From the NCBI GenBank assembly GCA_019419865.1, contig JAHZIG010000010.1, positions 1 to 23,112 of the forward strand: a stretch of 23,112 bases of DNA. Reading direction: 5' to 3'. The number at the start of each line of letters is the position of its first letter. Within the stretch, counting starts at the first letter, position 1. Under the pieces are notes generated by a model that searched no databases, was not told the origin of the DNA, and saw only the letters and a program-made list of their open reading frames with translations. Positions 1-5,601 of the stretch are shown in pieces. This stretch comes from Clostridiales bacterium. GTDB lineage: Bacteria; Bacillota; Clostridia; Monoglobales; Monoglobaceae. The translations under genes were made by a program, and so were the position numbers.

Positions 1-34
1 CCAATACAGGATCCAATCCTCACTGGTTGCCTAA
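1..34 (+). CDS. IS3-family transposase OrfB, C-terminal fragment (truncated by window edge)
   Basis: In the frame beginning at base 2 the codons read Q-Y-R-I-Q-S-S-L-V-A followed by TAA at 32-34. This matches the extreme C-terminus common in IS150-type OrfB integrases, where a Ser-Pro-Val-x-Tyr-Arg motif ends the DDE catalytic domain. Only about ten residues are visible, so the call depends on the adjoining terminal repeat. The DDE triad is outside the window, and whether the transposase is intact cannot be judged. Confidence 0.6.
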   Translation, partial: QYRIQSSLVA

Positions 35-43
35 TTGATCTTG

Positions 44-68
44 TGTCTAACTTTTTGGGGTCAGTACA
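44..68 (+). repeat. Terminal inverted repeat of the IS150-like element
   Basis: Twenty-five bases run from TGTCTAAC at 44 to CAGTACA at 68, with a T5-G4 core. On the opposite strand they start TGTACTG, the expected 5'-TG terminus of IS3-family elements. This marks the IS/host boundary after base 68. Confidence 0.7.
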
Positions 69-110
69 TTTTGCTCGCAAGGACGGCTATTAATTTATAG
101 TTTGTACTTG

Positions 111-133
111 GATAACCGTTAATTCGGTTTATC
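111..133 (-). promoter_or_regulatory. Inverted repeat downstream of the leftward promoter
   Basis: AACCG at 114-118 and CGGTT at 125-129 pair around a 6-nt loop. The arms extend to GATA/TATC with one bulged base. It sits about 10-30 nt downstream of the predicted start of the leftward promoter at 148-176, so it could be an operator or a 5' hairpin of the displaced transcript. No gene follows before the IS boundary. Confidence 0.35.
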
Positions 134-147
134 TCTTTTCTGCTTTT

Positions 148-176
148 ATTATACACCAAATTTTTAGTATTGTCAA
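148..176 (-). promoter_or_regulatory. Perfect consensus sigma-A promoter reading into the IS end
   Basis: On the minus strand, TTGACA (171-176) and TATAAT (148-153) are separated by exactly 17 bp. Both hexamers are consensus. Transcription would start near 141 and run left through about 70 bp of non-coding DNA into the insertion sequence. The gene it once served is not in the window and was probably separated from it by the IS. Confidence 0.75.
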
Positions 177-177
177 C

Positions 178-360
178 GCAAACGTAGTAATTAGGATCTT
201 AGGTATTAGGATGTAAAATCCGCCTCTGTAACGCCTGACGCAACAGCAAGCGAAATAAGGAACTTTGTTTTCCCAATCGCGTTATAGTCGCCGTTTTTAA
301 CGTTACAGAAGCGTTTTTACCCCCTATTCGCTAATCTCTAATTCCTAATCTCTACGTTGC
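178..360. repeat. ~183-bp imperfect palindrome (MITE-like or repeat-hairpin element)
   Basis: The two halves are reverse complements over almost their whole length. AACGTAG (181-187) pairs with CTACGTT (352-358). The TTAGG-rich left arm (190-212) matches the CCTAA-rich right arm (328-350). The 13-mers 221-233 and 301-313 pair with one mismatch. The centre folds as GGAAC/GTTTTCC around 262-276. It carries no reading frame. It supplies the last codons and stop of the YkvI-like gene and abuts the -35 box of the leftward promoter. Candidates are a miniature inverted-repeat element or an intergenic hairpin repeat. Confidence 0.6.
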
Positions 361-1370
361 CATTTCACTATTATCATAACCAGCCAGACCAGCCCGACGA
401 GACCTTGCAGGCGGTATATTTCCGCGACTAAGGATGAAAAGCTGTGCAGGCCGAACGGGATCATCGCCAGGCAAAACGCCAAGGCGGCTCCGGCTCGCGC
501 GAGCTTGTTTTTCGTCTTAACATAGCTCAGGATCCCGAGTCCCTGGGACGCGGCGGTGGTGAATATGGCGAACGTCAGGATCAGGCCGTAGGCGTAGCGG
601 GCGAGTTCGCCGTAGTTTCCGGCGAGTTTGAGCAGGGGCAGATCCTCGTACCAGACCGACGATATATTCATAGACAGCGCGAGCCAGACTAAAAATATCA
701 GCAGTCCGAGCGCCGCCCCGGCTAAGCAGCAGGTAATAAGCAGTTTCTTGTTGTCGGCGTTCTGGCAGAGCGGAACGACGACCGCCGCGGCGCACAGAGT
801 GTTGTAGCTGACGTAGTAGATAGCGTTTAGCAGGGCGTTACGGTTTACGGCTCCCGAAAACAGCGAGTCCAGGAACGCGCCCTGAGCCGGGTCGGTCAGG
901 ACTACGGCGACGCTTAGGAAACCGATCCCTATCACAAGAACCGGCACAAGAAATACGCTCAGCGCCGCGAAGCCCTTGATATCGAAGACGAATATGATAA
1001 AGCAAAGAGCCGACATCCCGAGTACGCCCCAGAGGTTGGAGACGCCGAAAATATCCCGCGCCGCCGCGCCGCTGCAAGAGAGCATGACCGCGTAGCCCGC
1101 CGCCATGGTCAGCAGGATCGCTATTTTAAAATAAAACGCGGCTCTGCCGGCTACGTGTTCGACGTAAGCGTTAAAGTCGCTCAGCGCGTACTTATTCGCT
1201 GTCGAGGCTATTATGTAGAGGATGAATATAAAAAAGAAGGTCGCCGCCACAAGCCCAGTGACGTCCTCAGCCGAACAGAATACAAAATATTCGAGTATCT
1301 CGCGCCCCGAAGCGAAGCCCGCGCCTATTATCAGCCCAAGATAGACCACGGATAGTTTTAAGTATTTCAA
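345..1370 (-). CDS. YkvI-like membrane protein (APC-type transporter relative)
   Basis: This is a hydrophobic 341-residue protein with about ten predicted membrane segments. The first helix carries L-x-x-G-A-G-F-A-S-G-R-E-I, the hallmark of the YkvI family. That family is a group of APC-superfamily-like integral membrane proteins of unknown substrate, first named in Bacillus subtilis; GAGFASG resembles the substrate-binding bend of amino-acid transporters. A GTG at 1379 is in frame, but it overlaps the only ribosome binding site (AAAGGTG). I therefore place the start at TTG 1370, six bases after that site, giving a protein that opens M-K-Y-L-K-L-S. The last four codons and the stop lie inside the palindromic repeat at 178-360, so the native C-terminus may have been replaced. 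The gene stands alone, and its substrate cannot be inferred. Confidence 0.85.
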   Translation of the reverse strand: MKYLKLSVVYLGLIIGAGFASGREILEYFVFCSAEDVTGLVAATFFFIFILYIIASTANKYALSDFNAYVEHVAGRAAFYFKIAILLTMAAGYAVMLSCSGAAARDIFGVSNLWGVLGMSALCFIIFVFDIKGFAALSVFLVPVLVIGIGFLSVAVVLTDPAQGAFLDSLFSGAVNRNALLNAIYYVSYNTLCAAAVVVPLCQNADNKKLLITCCLAGAALGLLIFLVWLALSMNISSVWYEDLPLLKLAGNYGELARYAYGLILTFAIFTTAASQGLGILSYVKTKNKLARAGAALAFCLAMIPFGLHSFSSLVAEIYRLQGLVGLVWLVMIIVKWQRRD

Positions 1371-1438
1371 GCGTATCACCTTTAAGTAAGATATTATTCT
1401 TATTTAAAGTATATTATCCGTTTCGGGATTTATGAGTT

Positions 1439-1491
1439 ATATCGAACCCGAAAATATCGATAAAATTATATTGAACCTGAAAACGCCGATA
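1439..1491. repeat. Imperfect 24-bp direct repeat upstream of the YkvI-like gene
   Basis: Two 24-bp units start at 1439 and 1468 (29-bp period). They share 19 of 24 positions, and all five differences are transitions. Each contains GAACC followed by GAAAA and ends CGATA. They lie about 70-120 bp upstream of the YkvI-like start, so they could be tandem regulator sites. No clear -35/-10 pair was found nearby. Confidence 0.35.
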
Positions 1492-1530
1492 TCGAGAATT
1501 GGGAGTAAGTTATAAAATTTAGCTAAACAT

Positions 1531-1576
1531 AAAAAAGTACGAACATACGCGCCTTGAAAGCGTTTATGTTCGTACT
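1531..1576 (-). terminator. Rho-independent terminator of the phosphodiester glycosidase gene
   Basis: The 12-bp arms AGTACGAACATA (1536-1547) and TATGTTCGTACT (1565-1576) are perfectly complementary, with further pairing inside. On the minus strand the hairpin is followed by six U residues. It begins 24 nt after the glycosidase stop. Confidence 0.9.
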
Positions 1577-1599
1577 CGTTAAGTCTAAATATTATTCGA

Positions 1600-2805
1600 T
1601 CAATCCCAGTAAAGCACGGCGTACTGCTTACGTCCGTCCGAGCTGAACCTCGTTCCGTTGGCGAGACCGAAGCCCGCGCTGCCGCCGCCGTCGAGGGCGA
1701 GTCCCGCGTTGCAGCCGAGGCTTGAGAGAACCTGACCCGCGCGGCTGAGCGTCGTGGACGTGCTCACGCAGAGGACTATCCTATCCATGTCCGGATTGTA
1801 GCCGATATACGTTCTGTTGGTGTATCTGTCTATATCGAAGGTTCCGGTAAAGCCCTCTTCGCGGGAGGTCACCGTCGGCAGAACGCCGCAGCCGCTGACC
1901 GCGAACAGCACGTTGGTCTCCTCGTAGATATTGGATACGCGCTTTATCTCCACCGAACCGTCGTAGTGGACTATCAGCGTGGTCACGGGCGAGCCGTGGG
2001 TTATCACGTCGGATATAACCTGACCCTCGCTGACGATTATGCCGACCGAATAGGTGTCGCCGTCGGCCTCCCAGCCGAAGAAGGTCGAGTTGCTGTAGTT
2101 CGCCTTGCCCGAGGATTCTATGCTCTTGTTTACTATAGGCTCCGCCTTGATATTCAGCGGGTCTATGTACATCACGTTGACTCCGTTGTTGTAAGAATAC
2201 GTATATCCCTCTACCGTACTCGTCACGATGTTAACGCTGCCGCTGCTTGTATCGACGGTATACCACAGCGTCTCCATCAACGAATTAAGCGGCACGTAGA
2301 GGACGCCGTTATAATTTATCAGGTTTGAATCCCAATTCTCGGTATATACGTTGTTTATTACCGCCAGGTTGCTGCCGAGAGCTATCCTTATCGAATATTT
2401 CTTATGTACTATGTACGCGGTGTACAGCTCCGGATCGTAGAACACGCTGCACTGGAGTATATCCTGGAGTGAGTTCAGCGAGATCATCTCGACGCCGTCG
2501 GCGTAGATCAGATTATCTCTGAGCGTGCGCGCGTATCCGTTTATCGAGATCGAGTTCCCGTTGGTAACGATCTCCGCCGTCGTGCCGCTCGGCGTGTCCG
2601 AAGAAATGTTGCCGGTCTCCATATTTGAAAATACCGAAACGTCTATCTGGTAGTCGTAGTCGTATTCCGATTCTATAGCAAAAGCGTCGCCCGAATAAAT
2701 AAGTATCGCGGCGCCTAATACGGCCAGAAGGAACGCTACCGGTTTGTAACATATCTGTAATATTCCGCTTCTTTTATTATATCGCTTATCGCTTTCTTGA
2801 TACAT
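1600..2805 (-). CDS. Secreted phosphodiester glycosidase (NAGPA/DUF2233 family) with stalk domain
   Basis: This 401-residue protein has a basic N-terminus and a hydrophobic segment at about 22-38, so it is exported or membrane-anchored. Residues ~95-200 resemble copper-amine-oxidase-N-like stalk repeats (two units, each ending in a V-x-Y-D/V-D-x-x-S pattern), usually cell-surface spacers rather than enzymes. Residues ~205-401 form a phosphodiester glycosidase domain related to the lysosomal mannose-6-phosphate uncovering enzyme, with the signature A-L-D-G-G-G-S-A-G-F-G (370-380). The family cleaves sugar-1-phosphodiester bonds or acts on cell-surface glycans; the substrate here is unknown. 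The ATG at 2805 follows GAGGT by 8 nt. An extended -10 promoter and a Pho-box-like repeat lie upstream, and a strong terminator follows, so it is probably a single-gene unit. Confidence 0.85.
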   Translation of the reverse strand: MYQESDKRYNKRSGILQICYKPVAFLLAVLGAAILIYSGDAFAIESEYDYDYQIDVSVFSNMETGNISSDTPSGTTAEIVTNGNSISINGYARTLRDNLIYADGVEMISLNSLQDILQCSVFYDPELYTAYIVHKKYSIRIALGSNLAVINNVYTENWDSNLINYNGVLYVPLNSLMETLWYTVDTSSGSVNIVTSTVEGYTYSYNNGVNVMYIDPLNIKAEPIVNKSIESSGKANYSNSTFFGWEADGDTYSVGIIVSEGQVISDVITHGSPVTTLIVHYDGSVEIKRVSNIYEETNVLFAVSGCGVLPTVTSREEGFTGTFDIDRYTNRTYIGYNPDMDRIVLCVSTSTTLSRAGQVLSSLGCNAGLALDGGGSAGFGLANGTRFSSDGRKQYAVLYWD

Positions 2806-2841
2806 CTATCATACCTCGTAAAAATGTCATTTCATTTAGCA

Positions 2842-2870
2842 AGTATACCACAAACATAAAAAAAGCGCAA
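2842..2870 (-). promoter_or_regulatory. Probable promoter of the glycosidase gene (extended -10, weak -35)
   Basis: The -10 box TATACT (2842-2847) is preceded by TGG, giving an extended -10. Seventeen bases upstream the best -35 is TTGCGC (2865-2870), matching only three consensus positions. A weak -35 with a repeat array upstream suggests activator dependence. The -35 lies inside the terminator stem of the upstream gene. Confidence 0.5.
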
Positions 2871-2893
2871 GACTGAACAGGGGTCGAACGCTT
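2858..2893 (-). terminator. Probable terminator of the signal-peptidase-like gene
   Basis: On the minus strand AAGCG and CGCTT (plus positions 2889-2893 and 2863-2867) pair, with an inner GAC/GTC helix, and a run of seven U residues follows. The 3x3 internal loop makes it weaker than the other terminators in this window. Confidence 0.5.
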
Positions 2894-2894
2894 A

Positions 2895-2927
2895 TTTTTG
2901 TAACAATTATGTAATATTTCTGTAACA
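2895..2927 (-). promoter_or_regulatory. Pho-box-like array of three 11-bp direct repeats
   Basis: Reading the minus strand, three contiguous 11-mers follow one another: TGTTACAGAAA, TATTACATAAT and TGTTACAAAAA. The TTACA core recurs with an exact 11-bp period, so all three face the same side of the helix. This is the architecture bound by PhoP/PhoB-type OmpR-family regulators, and the core is close to the TTAACA-like half-sites of Gram-positive PhoP. It lies about 60-90 bp upstream of the predicted glycosidase transcription start. Confidence 0.45.
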
Positions 2928-2991
2928 TTACAGGTATGATTTGGTATTATTATTCTGCGATTTAGCAAAACGCGCTTTGGATTTACCGGGG

Positions 2992-3558
2992 TCAGCTTAT
3001 GCGCCTAAAGACGGTCCCTTCGATCAGCGAGACGTCGACGGGGCCGAAGTTTCGGCTGTCGCGGGCGTTATTGCGGTTATCGCCCATAACGAAGACCTGA
3101 CCGTCTTCTATTTTGATAGGTTTATCGGGGCCGTAAGAGCCGGAGGCTATAAGGCCGTCGATATATTTGCCTTTAGATCTGGTCTTTTCGCTGATATACG
3201 GCTCGTCTAAGACCGAACCGTTTACGTATACGTCGCCGGTCTCGAAATCGATATAGAGCTCGTCGCCGGCTACGGCTACGACCCTCGATACCATGACGTC
3301 GTCCGAATCCTCGCTTTCCTTAAAGGTGACTATGTCCCCGCCGGAATAATCGTTTTTCAGCCTGTCGACCGCCCAGCGTTCGGAGTCTCTCATAGAATCG
3401 GCCATTCCGTCGCCGTTTATCACCACGACCGATACCACGCGGCTGCGCAGAGCCATCGTCGCGCCGAATATCAGCGCCGCGACGATTACGATCGCGATAC
3501 ATATTTTTAAAACGCTTCTTCCGCGCGCTTTTTTATTTTTGATATCCTGTTTTTCCAC
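2992..3558 (-). CDS. Signal peptidase I (S26) homologue lacking the catalytic Ser/Lys dyad
   Basis: This 188-residue protein has one N-terminal transmembrane helix (about 17-38) and a type I signal peptidase fold. It aligns without gaps to the Bacillus SipS boxes. The box normally reading G-x-S-M-x-P-T-L is G-D-G-M-A-D-S-M (49-56), so the nucleophile Ser is Gly51. The box with the general-base Lys (K-R-V) reads S-R-V (91-93), so Lys is Ser91. The structural box G-D-N-R-N-N-A-R-D-S-R (159-169) is intact. Ser55 lies four residues after the lost nucleophile but aligns with the Thr of the box. The protein should not be a normal signal peptidase. Dyad-less homologues are known, such as the pilus-assembly SipA of Streptococcus pyogenes. 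The start is GTG at 3558 behind a G-rich ribosome binding site. It has its own promoter and a long leader. Confidence 0.88.
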   Translation of the reverse strand: MEKQDIKNKKARGRSVLKICIAIVIVAALIFGATMALRSRVVSVVVINGDGMADSMRDSERWAVDRLKNDYSGGDIVTFKESEDSDDVMVSRVVAVAGDELYIDFETGDVYVNGSVLDEPYISEKTRSKGKYIDGLIASGSYGPDKPIKIEDGQVFVMGDNRNNARDSRNFGPVDVSLIEGTVFRRIS

Positions 3559-3745
3559 TATAAATCCCCCCGCAACAATACGAATAGATCATAAATCGGA
3601 TCGATAGGGTCGCCGTCCTTCATATCTAAAGAGGCGGCGAAGCGCCGGTCTGAGTTAAGACTCGCAAGTAACGAGCCGAAGAGATCCGCCGCTTGCGTAT
3701 ATAAGCGCGGCGTTTATTACCGCCGCATATTGATCTTATGACGCT
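3559..3745 (-). promoter_or_regulatory. Long structured 5' leader of the signal-peptidase-like gene
   Basis: From the predicted start near 3745 to the GTG lies about 187 nt of untranslated RNA. It can form GC-rich hairpins, including GCGGCG/CGCCGC around an 8-nt A/T-rich loop near 3707-3726 and GGCG-CTT-CGCC near 3632-3642. I see no T-box specifier or TGG-ACC core and no known riboswitch signature. It may simply be a long structured leader. Confidence 0.35.
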
Positions 3746-3751
3746 CAATAT

Positions 3752-3781
3752 ATTATAATACAGCCCGGGCGCGGGTGTCAA
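3752..3781 (-). promoter_or_regulatory. Consensus sigma-A promoter of the signal-peptidase-like gene
   Basis: On the minus strand TTGACA (3776-3781) and TATAAT (3752-3757) are both perfect, separated by 18 bp. The next gene in that direction is the dyad-less signal peptidase homologue, 194 nt further on. Confidence 0.75.
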
Positions 3782-3884
3782 GTGTAATATGGCGTATTTA
3801 CAGGGTTTTTGAACGAGTAAACAAGGCGTTAAAAAGCGTTAAAATGAGGTAAAAATCGCTCGGATTCGATATCATACTTCGACG

Positions 3885-3904
3885 AACGGACGGCGCCGTC
3901 CGTT
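3885..3904. repeat. Perfect 20-bp palindrome
   Basis: AACGGACGGCGCCGTCCGTT equals its own reverse complement. It lies in the divergent gap between the signal-peptidase-like gene and the HPr-like gene, about 105 bp upstream of the former's -35 box. It could be a dimeric regulator site. As RNA it would form a stem, but no T-tract follows on either strand, so I do not call it a terminator. Confidence 0.5.
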
Positions 3905-3960
3905 TACATAACGCTATAGGAGTATATAAAAAAGAACGTTCGTTCATGTTTATCAGACGG

Positions 3961-4085
3961 GACGGGAGAGATGAGATTCGGCGCCAAGTAAGACGTAAGC
4001 CGCGGCGACCGGGGCCGCGCGGGATGGGCGCCCGAGTCGGAACATGGCGGCGACCGAGCCTAAGCGGCGTTTAGGCTGCGGATAC
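3961..4085. other. GC-rich hairpin-forming block in the divergent intergenic region
   Basis: Within an AT-rich gap this ~125-bp stretch is strongly GC-rich and non-coding. GCGGC (4002-4006) pairs with GCCGC (4014-4018). AGCCTAA (4057-4063) pairs perfectly with TTAGGCT (4071-4077) around a 7-nt loop. GGGCGCCC (4026-4033) is palindromic. It could be a structured RNA on either strand, but no known RNA class was recognised, and no convincing promoter or terminator flanks it. Confidence 0.3.
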
Positions 4086-4241
4086 GATCGAGGCGGTTTA
4101 GTCAACGTATTGTAATATGTTGAAACAGAGATTTAACAGAGGGTTTATGTTTATGAAATATTCGGCGTTAAATAAGAGAAATATTGTTAATTATTAAAGA
4201 TATTATGGTTTGAGAGCCGCGTATTTTATTTATTTTTTCAC

Positions 4242-4270
4242 TTGACATCGCCGGATAAATATCGTTTAAT
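4242..4270 (+). promoter_or_regulatory. Promoter of the HPr-like gene
   Basis: TTGACA (4242-4247) is followed after 17 bp by TTTAAT (4265-4270), a near-consensus sigma-A promoter. It predicts a start near 4277 and a leader of about 67 nt before the ATG at 4344. Confidence 0.65.
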
Positions 4271-4343
4271 ATTATAACAAAGTATTTACAAAATAAGGAA
4301 TATATTTTGCAAACGCTTTGAAAAATCAGAGGAGGCGACGAAT

Positions 4344-4601
4344 ATGAGAGTTTTCGAGTATACTCTTGTAAACGAGTACGGACTCCACGCAAAGCCGGCC
4401 GTAGATCTGATCCGAATAGCCGGAAAATACAAGTGCAAGACTTTTCTGGTGAAAGAGAATCGCAGAGCGGACATAAGCAAGTATTTTGTTTTGATGGCGA
4501 TCGGGGCGAGACGCGGCGACACGGTCAGGTTTGAGACCGAGGGTCCGGATGAGAACGCGGCTATTGAAGAACTGGCGGAATATATTAAAGTTAATCTTTA
4601 G
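4344..4601 (+). CDS. HPr-family phosphocarrier protein with Lys at position 46
   Basis: This 85-residue protein aligns gap-free with Bacillus subtilis HPr. HPr relays phosphate from enzyme I to sugar-specific EII proteins of the phosphotransferase system. The phosphoryl-accepting His15 is present in G-L-H-A-K-P-A (13-19), but the usual Arg17 is Lys. The regulatory site, normally Ser46 in K-S-I-M-G-V-M, reads S-K-Y-F-V-L-M here. Position 46 is therefore Lys, with a Ser at 45. It may carry PTS phosphate without the HPr kinase/CcpA catabolite-repression switch, or be a specialised paralogue. The start ATG follows AGAGGAGG by 8 nt. No enzyme I or EII gene is nearby. The next gene has its own promoter. 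Confidence 0.9.
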   Translation: MRVFEYTLVNEYGLHAKPAVDLIRIAGKYKCKTFLVKENRRADISKYFVLMAIGARRGDTVRFETEGPDENAAIEELAEYIKVNL

Positions 4602-4686
4602 TATGTTCCGCTCTTTTTTGTATCTTTTTAATAATATAGGCCGGTTTTCCGTCTTGACTTTGTACGGCATTTATGGTAACTTTAGT

Positions 4687-4715
4687 TTGAAATATGTTGT
4701 TTTTTGTATTATAAT
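4687..4715 (+). promoter_or_regulatory. Promoter of the three-gene unit 4771-6447
   Basis: TTGAAA (4687-4692) and a perfect TATAAT (4710-4715) are separated by 17 bp. Transcription would start near 4722, about 50 nt before the TTG start at 4771. This supports choosing that start over an upstream in-frame ATG. Confidence 0.7.
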
Positions 4716-4770
4716 TATATCAGTTATCTTAAATTTCTGCGATGTAAAACTTGAATGGGAGGTAATTACA

Positions 4771-5244
4771 TTGGAAAACCGAATTGACTATGTCAATAAA
4801 AAGGTGAAAAACAGACTTGATTTTAACTATAGACGATTCTTTTCAATGTTTGGCATTTGGCTTATCTGCGCGGCGATGTCGGCCGTTCCGATATTGCTGA
4901 GACCGATGTTTTCCGCCGACGGGACTCAGGCGGTCAATTACTGGAGCGAAATGATGAGTACTAACGAGCCTATGTATCTTCTGATAATCCTTTCGGCGCT
5001 TGCGATCACCATGACGCTTATAATGGGCAGAGGAAGTAGCGGCGTTGTATATTTTGTATCGTTTTTGCAGGCGGCGTATCTATTTTTGGCCATAATAGGC
5101 TACCTTATGCTCGAGGGAGATCCGGCCGTTTTCGGGCAGAATGTCGTCAGGATAAATCAAATAGGATTTATTGTAGAGTTTATAATGGCGATAGCGATCT
5201 TCATAACTTCTAATTTCGGAATAAAGGAGGTAAAAGTCGATTAA
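4771..5244 (+). CDS. Four-TM membrane protein of unknown function
   Basis: I do not recognise the family. The open frame extends back to an ATG at 4531, but that part overlaps the HPr-like gene and lies upstream of the promoter at 4687-4715. A TTG at 4771 sits 8 nt after GGGAGG, which I take as the start. The resulting 157-residue protein has a basic N-terminus (N-K-K-V-K-N-R), then four hydrophobic segments at about 24-42, 64-86, 91-113 and 126-148. It has no cysteine motif or catalytic signature. Its TAA overlaps the ATG of the next gene (TAATG), implying translational coupling. It is probably an inner-membrane component working with the next two proteins. Confidence 0.7.
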   Translation: MENRIDYVNKKVKNRLDFNYRRFFSMFGIWLICAAMSAVPILLRPMFSADGTQAVNYWSEMMSTNEPMYLLIILSALAITMTLIMGRGSSGVVYFVSFLQAAYLFLAIIGYLMLEGDPAVFGQNVVRINQIGFIVEFIMAIAIFITSNFGIKEVKVD

Positions 5245-5549
5245 TGAATGGAATGACATATTTAACGGCGGCGTTTATCTTCTCAGTTGCGAGCGTAGCG
5301 GTGTCGGCGGTGTATATCATATGTACGATCCAGTCCGCGAGGTCGTCGGAAAAACTGTTGGACGCGCGTTTCCCCGACGCCGACGCCGAGGAATTGCTCT
5401 ACGACGAATACGGCGATAAAGAATACATAAGGAATTATATCGACGAACCGCGTTTGGCGAGCGGGAGCGTTTGCGACATGTTCGATATGAACAAGCTGAA
5501 AAAAGAGTCGGACCCGTCCAAGCTCCCCAAGGGCAGACATTACCGCTGA
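5244..5549 (+). CDS. Small single-pass membrane protein of unknown function
   Basis: This 101-residue protein has one hydrophobic segment at about 5-27 and then an acidic tail rich in Asp, Glu and Tyr (around 40-66), ending in a basic stretch. The family is not recognised. The ATG overlaps the stop of the preceding gene by one base, and GGAGG lies 14 nt upstream inside that gene, so translation is probably coupled. The tail is presumably cytoplasmic and could be a docking segment for the soluble protein encoded next. It could also be an assembly partner of the four-TM protein. Confidence 0.7.
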   Translation: MNGMTYLTAAFIFSVASVAVSAVYIICTIQSARSSEKLLDARFPDADAEELLYDEYGDKEYIRNYIDEPRLASGSVCDMFDMNKLKKESDPSKLPKGRHYR

Positions 5550-5601
5550 GACGTCTTTAGTTTTTATATTCAAACAGTTTGCGAAGAAGGAGGAGAGGTT
5601 T

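Larger units (their letters stand above)
1..68 (+). mobile_element. Right end of an IS3-family (IS150-group) insertion sequence
   Basis: The window opens inside an insertion sequence. Bases 1-34 are the end of a transposase reading frame. After a 9-nt spacer comes a terminal inverted repeat that finishes in CAGTACA at position 68. Read from the outside, the end begins TGTACTGACCCC, which is how I remember the IS150-group terminal repeats. The rest of the element lies to the left of the window, so its left end, full length and target duplication cannot be seen. Confidence 0.75.

Noticed and set aside
2786..2968. 60-codon open frame between the glycosidase and signal-peptidase-like genes
   Set aside because: It spans the predicted terminator, the repeat array and the promoter, and has no ribosome binding site.
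3559..3745. Possible T-box leader of the signal-peptidase-like gene
   Set aside because: I found no T-box consensus, specifier loop or antiterminator, and the gene is not an aminoacyl-tRNA or amino-acid gene.
3961..4085. Possible tetrahydrofolate riboswitch, from a GGAGAG...AAGT resemblance at the start of the block
   Set aside because: The closing pairing strand and the rest of the conserved core are missing, and no folate gene follows.
4326..4670. 114-codon antisense frame over the HPr-like gene
   Set aside because: It is a shadow of the HPr frame without any supporting start signal.
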